Of a stretch of 64,000 bases of DNA, positions 9,667-15,565 are shown in pieces. Made by a program: the position numbers and the translations under genes. Source of the stretch: Aphodosoma sp045631465. Lineage in GTDB: Bacteria; Bacteroidota; Bacteroidia; Bacteroidales; Paludibacteraceae. Positions within the stretch are counted from its first letter, which is position 1; each line of letters starts with the position of its first letter. The notes below the pieces were generated by a model. The model was not told the DNA's origin. It was given only the letters and a program-made list of their open reading frames with translations, and did no database searches. The stretch is taken from contig JAZQUV010000005.1 in NCBI GenBank assembly GCA_045631465.1, forward strand, positions 1 through 64,000, given 5' to 3'.

Positions 9667-9710
9667 ACACAAAAATGCTGAGCCATATGATGGACTCAGC
9701 ATTTTTGTGT
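9667..9710. terminator. bidirectional Rho-independent terminator
   Basis: A perfect 16-bp stem (acacaaaaatgctgag and its complement) closes a 12-base loop, with A-rich and T-rich flanks, between the convergent kinase-like gene and hipT. Its last base is the first base of the hipT stop codon complement. Confidence 0.9.
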
Positions 9711-10651
9711 TATTCTGCGAATAGTGTGTTGAAGTTTGTAGTTATTAATTGTTTGTATTCTTCTTTTAGGTTGATTGGCAGAAACGATATGTCGATTAAT
9801 TCATTTAGGAGTGGTTGGGCTTTTCTGAATCGTTTGAATAGGTTGGCGATTGTTTTGGTGTCTATGCCTGATGATTCCATTGCTTTGATGAAATCGTTTT
9901 TGTTGATTTTTCGTTTTTTACCATTTAGATTTAGTGCTAATTCTTCGGTGTCGGTGGGTAGTACAAGTTTGGTTGATAATAAATCGTAGGCTGGAGATAA
10001 GATATGTCCGTAGCCTATTGGTTTGTATAAAGAGAAGTTTTTTAGGTGCATATCGGAATTGCCAACTAACCACGAAAATAGTACTATCTGCCAGAATTTA
10101 ATAATATCTAATCGGGAAACTGATGAGTGTTTCTGTATTATTTTTGCTATTTGCTCGTAAGAGCCTTTGTATTTGTGCTCGGTTAGTCGTTCGGACAATT
10201 GACACATGTCCTCCATTGCTAGTTTGTAGCCATCGTTGAGGCGGTCGATGCGTCGAGTTAGGTAACAAAGTTGTCCGTCTGCTAAGGTGATTAGTGTGTG
10301 TGGTACCACCTCTATTCCACAGACTTCGGCTAGATGCATTGTTAAATCTTCTAGTTCGGGTAGGTGTGGATATAATTCGGTTTGTGGTTTTAGTATATAT
10401 CGACCCCATAAACCTACAATGGTAAATCTTTTTTGTTTGCTTTCGGTAACTATATCAAGCGAAAGTTTGGCTTGAACACCTGTGAGTGTTGTTTGACTGC
10501 GAATGACTTGTTCGGCTAAACTCTCTAAATCGGAATGTCGAATTTCCATGATTGGCAAACTGGTGTCACCGAATATTTTTTTTAAGCATGAACGGTGAAA
10601 TTGGCTTTCGCCTTCTTTCAGTTCTTTATAACAATATAAGCATCTTGACAT
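9710..10651 (-). CDS. hipT: HipT-like serine/threonine kinase toxin (HipA C-terminal domain)
   Basis: Start chosen at 10651, preceded on the minus strand by a strong ribosome site (ggaggaa), giving 313 aa. It begins with a short zinc-ribbon-like segment, CLYC...C, then the kinase core: LTGVQAKLSL (glycine loop), GRYILKP (nucleotide-binding lysine), WLVGNSDMHLKNFSL (catalytic loop with Asp and Asn) and SPAYDLL (metal-binding Asp). In HipA-family toxins this fold phosphorylates an aminoacyl-tRNA synthetase. The HipA N-terminal subdomain is encoded by a separate upstream gene, which is the HipBST layout (HipB, HipS, HipT), rather than two-gene HipBA. It starts 2 bases after that gene. The substrate synthetase cannot be told from sequence. 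Confidence 0.82.
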   Translation of the reverse strand: MSRCLYCYKELKEGESQFHRSCLKKIFGDTSLPIMEIRHSDLESLAEQVIRSQTTLTGVQAKLSLDIVTESKQKRFTIVGLWGRYILKPQTELYPHLPELEDLTMHLAEVCGIEVVPHTLITLADGQLCYLTRRIDRLNDGYKLAMEDMCQLSERLTEHKYKGSYEQIAKIIQKHSSVSRLDIIKFWQIVLFSWLVGNSDMHLKNFSLYKPIGYGHILSPAYDLLSTKLVLPTDTEELALNLNGKKRKINKNDFIKAMESSGIDTKTIANLFKRFRKAQPLLNELIDISFLPINLKEEYKQLITTNFNTLFAE

Positions 10652-10653
10652 AA

Positions 10654-10980
10654 TTATTCCTCCTCTTTTTGTTCGATAATGCTTACTGCACCTATGCAAT
10701 CACGACAACATGCTAATAGCAACGACATACGGTCGCGATTGTTGATTTTCCAATTGCGCTCGGCTATATCGAGTAACCACCCTTCTGGAATTAGTCCATC
10801 AAAAAATGGGAATAAGACTTTGTCTCTATATACATCAGATGTTAATGGCAGTGTTAAACTGATTGGTTCTGCATCGTTCTGCAATAGATAGTCGTCGTTA
10901 TATTGAAATGTGTAGCCATCGTCGTCTTCGCATAACACGCCAACGAATTTGTTGCGTAACATGATATTTGCCTTTTTCAT
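10654..10980 (-). CDS. hipS: HipS-like protein (HipA N-terminal subdomain)
   Basis: 108 aa corresponding to the HipA N-terminal subdomain alone: IMLRNKFVGVLCEDDDGYTF, then ISLTLPLT, then FFDGLIPEGWLL, the usual order for this domain. In the HipBST systems of enterobacteria the equivalent small protein HipS is the antitoxin that neutralises HipT; I infer the same here from domain content, length and the B-S-T gene order. It overlaps hipB by 4 bases (ATGA) and ends 2 bases before hipT, so all three are translationally coupled. Confidence 0.78.
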   Translation of the reverse strand: MKKANIMLRNKFVGVLCEDDDGYTFQYNDDYLLQNDAEPISLTLPLTSDVYRDKVLFPFFDGLIPEGWLLDIAERNWKINNRDRMSLLLACCRDCIGAVSIIEQKEEE

Positions 10981-11183
10981 TCTCTATCTCTCCTCTTTTC
11001 TATTGCTCCTACTTCGTAGTCAAATAGATTTAGAACTTGATTGACTTTGTCCATGCGTAATGTTTCTTTGCCTTGCTCTAAATCACGCACAAAACGTAGA
11101 CCCACCCCAGATTTTTCGGATAAATCGACTTGGGTTAGATTGTAACGCTTGCGCATCTCTTTTACAAATTTTGCTAAACTCAT
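10977..11183 (-). CDS. hipB: HipB-like helix-turn-helix repressor
   Basis: 68 aa Xre/Cro-type helix-turn-helix protein: FVKEMRKRYNLTQVDLSEKS, then VGLRFVRDLEQGKETLR with the recognition helix. First gene of the hipB-hipS-hipT operon. HipB proteins bind palindromic operators in their own promoter region. Three TATACC-type palindromes lie directly upstream between this gene and a -7 box at 11304, which fits autorepression. Confidence 0.85.
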   Translation of the reverse strand: MSLAKFVKEMRKRYNLTQVDLSEKSGVGLRFVRDLEQGKETLRMDKVNQVLNLFDYEVGAIEKRRDRE

Positions 11184-11192
11184 AACATTGAA

Positions 11193-11292
11193 TATACCCT
11201 AAAGGGTATAATAAAGCTGTTGTGTAATGTAATTATACCTTTTAGAGTATAAAATGACTATGATATAGCAATAATATACCCGAACGGGTGTA
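11193..11292. promoter_or_regulatory. three hipB operator palindromes, 41-bp period
   Basis: Three inverted repeats of the form TATACCcn-aa-nGGGTATA are at 11193-11210 (perfect 8-bp arms), 11234-11251 (imperfect) and 11275-11292 (one mismatch per arm). Starts are exactly 41 bp apart, close to four helical turns, so bound dimers would lie on roughly the same face of the DNA. They fill the leader between the predicted hipB promoter and the hipB start codon. Binding by HipB is inferred from position and family. Confidence 0.8.
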
Positions 11293-11303
11293 TTATTGTG
11301 GTG

Positions 11304-11311
11304 CAAAGATA
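11304..11311 (-). promoter_or_regulatory. Bacteroidetes -7 box of the hipBST operon
   Basis: The minus strand reads TATCTTTG followed by CACC. It lies 12 bases upstream of the outermost operator, so repressor there would sit over the start site. Confidence 0.7.
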
Positions 11312-11365
11312 CAACTTTTTTTTGATAATTTGGATAAAAAGGAAAGTTTTTTTGTGTTTGGGCCT

Positions 11366-11962
11366 TTACTCCTCGCTTTTGAGGTCGGCGATGTCTTGGA
11401 GCATGGCGTCGATGTTGCGGTAGATTTTGTTGCGTTGGCGCCAGCCGTATATGCCACCTATTATCAGACCTATAACGCTGCCGACGATTATGCCGAGTAG
11501 CATCTCGCGATTATCGATTTTGGTGTAGACCTCCCACGCATTCCAGCAGAGCCACACAACAAGCCATGGGTAACTGAAATAGCTCCATTGTTTGTAGCGA
11601 CGGCGGGTGCGCATAATGGTGGTGCTGGCTGTAATCAAATCGCCATTGAGTAGGTTGCTATTCAACCCCCAATGCGACCAAATGGTGTAGACGAGGGCTA
11701 TTGCCATAAAGGCGCAGGTGAAGATGTTGAGCGCAAGCGAAAAGTTGAGCAAAAGGGCGTAGTTGACTGCAATGATGGGAGTGGCAATGACAACCAATGC
11801 GCACAATGTAATCCCTGTGCGATTGATGTTGGAAATGCGCTCTTTGATGGAGTTGCGTATCAGTTGGTGGTTGATGATGCTCTGTTTTTCGAGTTTTCGG
11901 TTCAATAGTGTGAGTTGTTCTCTCAACTCGTTCAATTCTTCTAATCTAATATCTCGTTCCAT
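11366..11962 (-). CDS. membrane protein downstream of an ECF sigma factor
   Basis: 198 aa. A charged, probably coiled-coil N-terminus (about residues 1-45: LEELNELREQLTLLNRKLEK) precedes about four hydrophobic helices: TGITLCALVVIATPIIAV, LNIFTCAFMAIALVYTIW, YPWLVVWLCWNAW and LLGIIVGSVIGLIIGGIYG. The tail (YRNIDAMLQDIADLKSEE) is again charged. It starts 13 bases after the sigma factor gene, so the two are co-transcribed. It lacks FecR or zinc-type anti-sigma motifs, but its place suggests it could hold or regulate the sigma factor at the membrane. Family not recognised. Confidence 0.75.
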   Translation of the reverse strand: MERDIRLEELNELREQLTLLNRKLEKQSIINHQLIRNSIKERISNINRTGITLCALVVIATPIIAVNYALLLNFSLALNIFTCAFMAIALVYTIWSHWGLNSNLLNGDLITASTTIMRTRRRYKQWSYFSYPWLVVWLCWNAWEVYTKIDNREMLLGIIVGSVIGLIIGGIYGWRQRNKIYRNIDAMLQDIADLKSEE

Positions 11963-11975
11963 AATATAGATAGTT

Positions 11976-12455
11976 TTATTGGTTTGACATCTGTTTTAAT
12001 TCTTCTTTGATGCGGACAAGGCGCACTGATACGTTTTTGACCGTGATGCCTACGATGGCGGCAATTTCGTCGTAAGGGAGATTGTCGAGCCAGAGCAGGA
12101 TGATGGCGCGGTCGAAAGGTTTCAGGCGATTGATGCGATTGTAGAGCATCTGAATTTGGCGCGAATCGTCGTCGGTGTCTTCATAGAGGTTGATGTCCAT
12201 CGATAGTGGCACTGTTTGTATCTTGCTCTTTTTGCGCTCGGACGAGATGCAGGTGTTGAGGCTGACGCGCCATATCCATGTGCGAATGGAGCTATCGCCT
12301 CGGAAGCCCTTAAAGCCTTGCCATAGGTTGATAAGGGTTTCTTGGAAGAGGTCGTTGACCTCGTCGTTGTCTTTCGAGAACATGAAACATACGGTGTATA
12401 TGGTGTTTTTGTGCTCCCGGACGATTTGTTCGAATTCTTTTTCTGATTTTTCCAT
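11976..12455 (-). CDS. ECF-family RNA polymerase sigma factor
   Basis: 159 aa, standard ECF size. Region 2 occupies about residues 25-70 (NDLFQETLINLWQGFKGF, then FRGDSSIRTWIWRVSLNTCI), and region 4 about 110-155 (RAIILLWLDNLPYDEIAAIV, then VKNVSVRLVRIKEELKQ) as a helix-turn-helix. It should direct RNA polymerase to an alternative promoter set; the targets are unknown. It is followed by the membrane protein above. A TAnnTTTG box on the minus strand lies 74 bases upstream. Confidence 0.9.
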   Translation of the reverse strand: MEKSEKEFEQIVREHKNTIYTVCFMFSKDNDEVNDLFQETLINLWQGFKGFRGDSSIRTWIWRVSLNTCISSERKKSKIQTVPLSMDINLYEDTDDDSRQIQMLYNRINRLKPFDRAIILLWLDNLPYDEIAAIVGITVKNVSVRLVRIKEELKQMSNQ

Positions 12456-12528
12456 TTTTTCTTGTTTGTTTTGCCTATTAGACGCACGTCTTACAGAAAA
12501 ACTACATAGGGTGTCATATTTTTTTTTG

Positions 12529-12536
12529 CAAAGATA
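12529..12536 (-). promoter_or_regulatory. -7 box of the ECF sigma operon
   Basis: The minus strand reads TATCTTTGC. It diverges from the + strand promoter at 12591, about 60 bp away. Confidence 0.6.
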
Positions 12537-12563
12537 CGAAAAATGTGGATTAAAAGATGTCTT

Positions 12564-12598
12564 GTTGTTGCGTAATTCAGAATAAAATTGTATCTTTG
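12564..12598 (+). promoter_or_regulatory. promoter of the AAA ATPase gene
   Basis: TATCTTTG at 12591-12598 is preceded by TTGTTG at 12564-12569 with a 21-base gap, a good fit to Bacteroidetes -33/-7 spacing. It is followed by CGG and a long leader containing tandem repeats. Confidence 0.7.
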
Positions 12599-12697
12599 CG
12601 GAGAAAAAACGGGCAAAAATGGTTGTTTTTCTCGGAAAAAGCGGACAAAACGCTATTGTTTTTCTCGGAAAAAGCGGACATAATAAATAAAATGCTA
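12599..12697 (+). repeat. three imperfect 33-34 bp tandem repeats in the ATPase leader
   Basis: Units start with CGGA at 12599, 12633 and 12666. Two 25-base blocks at 12623-12647 and 12656-12680 are identical (beginning ttgtttttctcgg and ending agcggaca). The first unit is a diverged copy. The arrangement places the repeats between transcription start and start codon of the ATPase gene. Confidence 0.8.
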
Positions 12698-14049
12698 TGA
12701 TTGATAGGTATTTAGATGGTTTGATAAAAGAGCATTATGCTAACACACAAAATGCCCTTCTGTTGTCGGGTGCACGACAGGTGGGGAAAAGTTATGCAAT
12801 ACGTAAGTATGGCAAAGCCAATTATTCGTGTTTTATAGAGATTAATTTTATTGAGCAACCTCAAGCAATACAGATATTTCGAAATGCGACATCTGTAGCA
12901 GACCTATTATTGCGCTTATCTACATTTGTCCAACAACCATTGGTAAAAGGCGACACACTAATATTTTTAGATGAGGTGCAAGTGTATCCTGATATCCTGA
13001 CTTGGATAAAATTCTTAGTAGATTCAGGAGAGTATAGATATGCTCTAAGTGGTAGCTTGTTGGGGGTGCAATTGAAAGATATACGAAGTGTTCCTGTAGG
13101 ATATTTGTCGGAGATTTTGGTTTATCCTCTAAGTTTCGAGGAATTTGTCCGAGCTATTGGTGTAGGTGATGCCACTATTGATGCTCTTAAATATGCATGG
13201 GTGAATCAGACACCTGTTGATGTTGTAGTGCATCAGAAAATGATGCAATTGATCAATCTATACCTTATTGTAGGCGGTATGCCAGCAGCTGTACAAGCGT
13301 ATATAGATAGCAATAACATGCAGCATGTCATGGATATTCAACGCAATATTTTGCAGCTATATAAAAAGGATATTGCACAATATGATTTGAAACGTAAACT
13401 TTATCTACAAGATATATTTGATTTAATTCCTAGCGAATTAAATGCACAAAATAAACGATTTATATTAAAAGATATTAATCGAAATATCAAATTCTCTCGT
13501 AGTGAAAATGATTTTCTATGGTTGAGTGATGCAGGAGTTGCACTCCCTGTTTATAATGTAGAGGCTCCATGTGCGCCTTTGATTCTCAATAAGCAACGTA
13601 ATTTGTTTAAATTGTTTCAGAATGATGTTGGATTGTTGGCTTGCCAATATTCTAATGGCATACAATTGGATATACTCAATGGTGAGAGTCAACTGAATTT
13701 TGGGGCTATATATGAGAACTTTGTAGCACAAGAATTGAACACTAATGCTTATGCTCTATATTATTATAATAGTAAGAAGTATGGAGAGTTGGATTTCTTG
13801 ATTGAAGATAATGGACAATTGACAGCCATTGAGGTAAAGTCAGGAAAGAATTATCGCAAACATAACGCATTGGACAAATGCATGGAGTGTGAGGACTTTC
13901 ATATACAGAGAGCTATAGTGTTGTGCCATGATAATGTACAGGTGGAAGATGATGTTACTTATATGCCTATATATATGACAATGTTTATGAAGAAGCATCA
14001 AAACAAAGAACCTCTTGTATATAAATTGGATATATCAGATTTAGCATAA
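12697..14049 (+). CDS. AAA+ ATPase with C-terminal DUF4143 domain
   Basis: 450 aa. N-terminal P-loop ATPase of the AAA_14 type: Walker A SGARQVGKSY at residues 24-33, Walker B LIFLDEVQ, and sensor-like ALSGSLLGV. The C-terminal DUF4143 region contains GAIYENFVAQEL, GELDFLI and AIEVKSGK, which together read as a PD-(D/E)xK nuclease-like E-D-ExK core. Proteins of this class are common and multi-copy in Bacteroidales and are often next to mobile or defence genes; their function is not established. The ATG at 12697 follows a promoter and a repeat leader. Confidence 0.85.
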   Translation: MIDRYLDGLIKEHYANTQNALLLSGARQVGKSYAIRKYGKANYSCFIEINFIEQPQAIQIFRNATSVADLLLRLSTFVQQPLVKGDTLIFLDEVQVYPDILTWIKFLVDSGEYRYALSGSLLGVQLKDIRSVPVGYLSEILVYPLSFEEFVRAIGVGDATIDALKYAWVNQTPVDVVVHQKMMQLINLYLIVGGMPAAVQAYIDSNNMQHVMDIQRNILQLYKKDIAQYDLKRKLYLQDIFDLIPSELNAQNKRFILKDINRNIKFSRSENDFLWLSDAGVALPVYNVEAPCAPLILNKQRNLFKLFQNDVGLLACQYSNGIQLDILNGESQLNFGAIYENFVAQELNTNAYALYYYNSKKYGELDFLIEDNGQLTAIEVKSGKNYRKHNALDKCMECEDFHIQRAIVLCHDNVQVEDDVTYMPIYMTMFMKKHQNKEPLVYKLDISDLA

Positions 14050-14106
14050 ATGGTCTTTTTTGAAGAAATTAAGTGAAATTTGTTGATAATATAAATTTTT
14101 GAAATT

Positions 14107-14793
14107 ATGGATAAGGTCTCGGAAAACCCTTTAAAAAACCGACGAGAGAGCACTATGCCTTTGATGGCGGTGACGGCTCTTTTCGTTACTCTCTATTTGG
14201 TGTCGAACATTATGGCAGTGAAGGTGATTAGCATTGCCGGTTGGTTCTATTTCGACGCTGGTACTATAACTTTCCCTTTTGCCTATATGCTTGGCGATGT
14301 GCTGACTGAAATATGGGGCTATCGCACTGCCAAAAAGATTATTTGGCTGACGTTTGTGTGCAACATTGTGATGGTGATATGCACGCAGATGGGTGTGTGG
14401 TTGCCGTCGCCCGATTATTTGCAGACCGAAGCGAATGCCTACAACACGATGTTCACCTATGTGCCTCGTATCGTGATTGCTTCGCTCACGGGCTTTTTGC
14501 TCGGCGAATTGTCGAACGCTTGGTTGATGGACCGCATCAAGCGCATGACGGCAGGGCGTTGGCTTTGGGTGCGCACGATTGCGAGTTCGGCTGTTGGTTA
14601 TCTGTTCGATACGGTGCCTTTTGTGTTGATTGCTTTCCTTGGCGTAGTGTCTACTCACGACCTCTTGATGATGCTTCTATTCCAATACACAATGAAACTC
14701 GGCATCGAAGCCCTCTTTGGCACGCCAATGGCTTATATTGTTATCCGTTGGATTAAGTATAAATTTGAGCGAGTTGGGGTTACAATTGATTGA
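14107..14793 (+). CDS. yhhQ: queuosine precursor transporter (YhhQ/VUT family)
   Basis: 228 aa integral membrane protein with about six hydrophobic helices. The family signature is clear: SNIMAVKVISIAGWFYFDAG, then FPFAYMLGDVLTEIWGYR, then a late helix set with TPMAYIVIRWIKYKFERVG. YhhQ proteins import preQ0, preQ1 or queuine for tRNA queuosine formation. The following radical SAM gene begins 3 bases after its stop, so the two form an operon. The start at 14107 includes a short polar N-terminal extension; the membrane part begins near residue 17. Confidence 0.88.
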   Translation: MDKVSENPLKNRRESTMPLMAVTALFVTLYLVSNIMAVKVISIAGWFYFDAGTITFPFAYMLGDVLTEIWGYRTAKKIIWLTFVCNIVMVICTQMGVWLPSPDYLQTEANAYNTMFTYVPRIVIASLTGFLLGELSNAWLMDRIKRMTAGRWLWVRTIASSAVGYLFDTVPFVLIAFLGVVSTHDLLMMLLFQYTMKLGIEALFGTPMAYIVIRWIKYKFERVGVTID

Positions 14794-14796
14794 TGT

Positions 14797-15498
14797 ATGG
14801 AGAGATATTCGATTATACGTGATAAGATGCCGAGGGAGTTTGTGCTGCTGCAGGGCACGGGATGCAGGTGGCGGAGGTGTGAGTTTTGCGACTATCACTC
14901 GGATGTGAGCGACGACCCATTTGAGGTGAACCGTCAGGTGCTGGAGCAGGTGACAGGCGAATATGGTGTGCTGGATGTGATAAATTCGGGCTCTGCCTTC
15001 GAGCTTGATGACCGCACAATTGAATTGCTTCGACGCATCATAGTTGAGAAAAACATCCATACACTGTGGTGCGAAATGCACTGGATGTATCGCAATCGTC
15101 TTGAACAATTTGCTCAACGAATATTAGATGGAGTATCTAATTCTCAGCTTTCAATTAAGTTTAGGTGTGGAGTTGAGACGTTTGATGGGTCGTTGCGCAA
15201 GAGGTGGAACAAAGGTGTGCCGGAGGGTGTGACTGCCGAGGAGGTGGCGCGATACTTCCAAGGGGTGTGCCTATTGTGTTGCACCGAGGGGGAGACGCGC
15301 GAGCGGATAGTGCACGACATTGAGTTGGCTCGCAAGCATTTCGAGTATTTTTCGGTGAATGTATTCTGCAATAATACCACAAAAATCAAGCGCGACCAGG
15401 CGTTGGTGGACTGGTTTGTGAGCGAGGTGTATCCTATGATAAAAGACGACCCACGCATAGAGGTGTTGATAGACAACACCGACCTTGGGGTGGGATAG
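14797..15498 (+). CDS. radical SAM protein coupled to the queuosine-precursor transporter
   Basis: 233 aa. It has an Fe-S motif near the N-terminus, GTGCRWRRCEFCDYH, which is Cx4Cx2C rather than the usual Cx3Cx2C. It continues as a partial TIM-barrel: VLDVINSGSAFELDD, CEMHWMYRNR, KFRCGVETFD and FSVNVFCNN. Co-transcription with a YhhQ transporter suggests a role in queuosine salvage. QueL, a radical SAM-like queuine lyase acting with QueK and YhhQ in gut bacteria, is the obvious comparison, but no QueK-like nucleosidase lies beside it here. The assignment is from motif plus context, not from recognised homology. Confidence 0.75.
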   Translation: MERYSIIRDKMPREFVLLQGTGCRWRRCEFCDYHSDVSDDPFEVNRQVLEQVTGEYGVLDVINSGSAFELDDRTIELLRRIIVEKNIHTLWCEMHWMYRNRLEQFAQRILDGVSNSQLSIKFRCGVETFDGSLRKRWNKGVPEGVTAEEVARYFQGVCLLCCTEGETRERIVHDIELARKHFEYFSVNVFCNNTTKIKRDQALVDWFVSEVYPMIKDDPRIEVLIDNTDLGVG

Positions 15499-15510
15499 AG
15501 AATGATAATA

Positions 15511-15565
15511 ACACAACGAGCGGTAAGACTGAAAATGATAGGTCTTACCGCTCGTGTTGTTTTTA
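15511..15565. terminator. bidirectional terminator between convergent genes
   Basis: A 13-bp perfect stem (cgagcggtaagac at 15517-15529 and its complement at 15542-15554) is followed by a T run. It serves the radical SAM gene and the convergent phosphodiesterase gene. Confidence 0.88.

Noticed and set aside
9642..9989. 115-codon + strand frame opposite hipT
   Set aside because: It is antisense to well-conserved HipT coding sequence and crosses the bidirectional terminator.
12599..12697. CRISPR-like array in the ATPase leader
   Set aside because: Only two good copies exist, the spacing is 33-34 bp with no unique spacers, and no cas gene is present. No CRISPR array was seen elsewhere either.
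14050..14106. preQ1 riboswitch before the YhhQ gene
   Set aside because: The 57-base gap is AT-rich and lacks the small H-type pseudoknot pattern of preQ1 aptamers.
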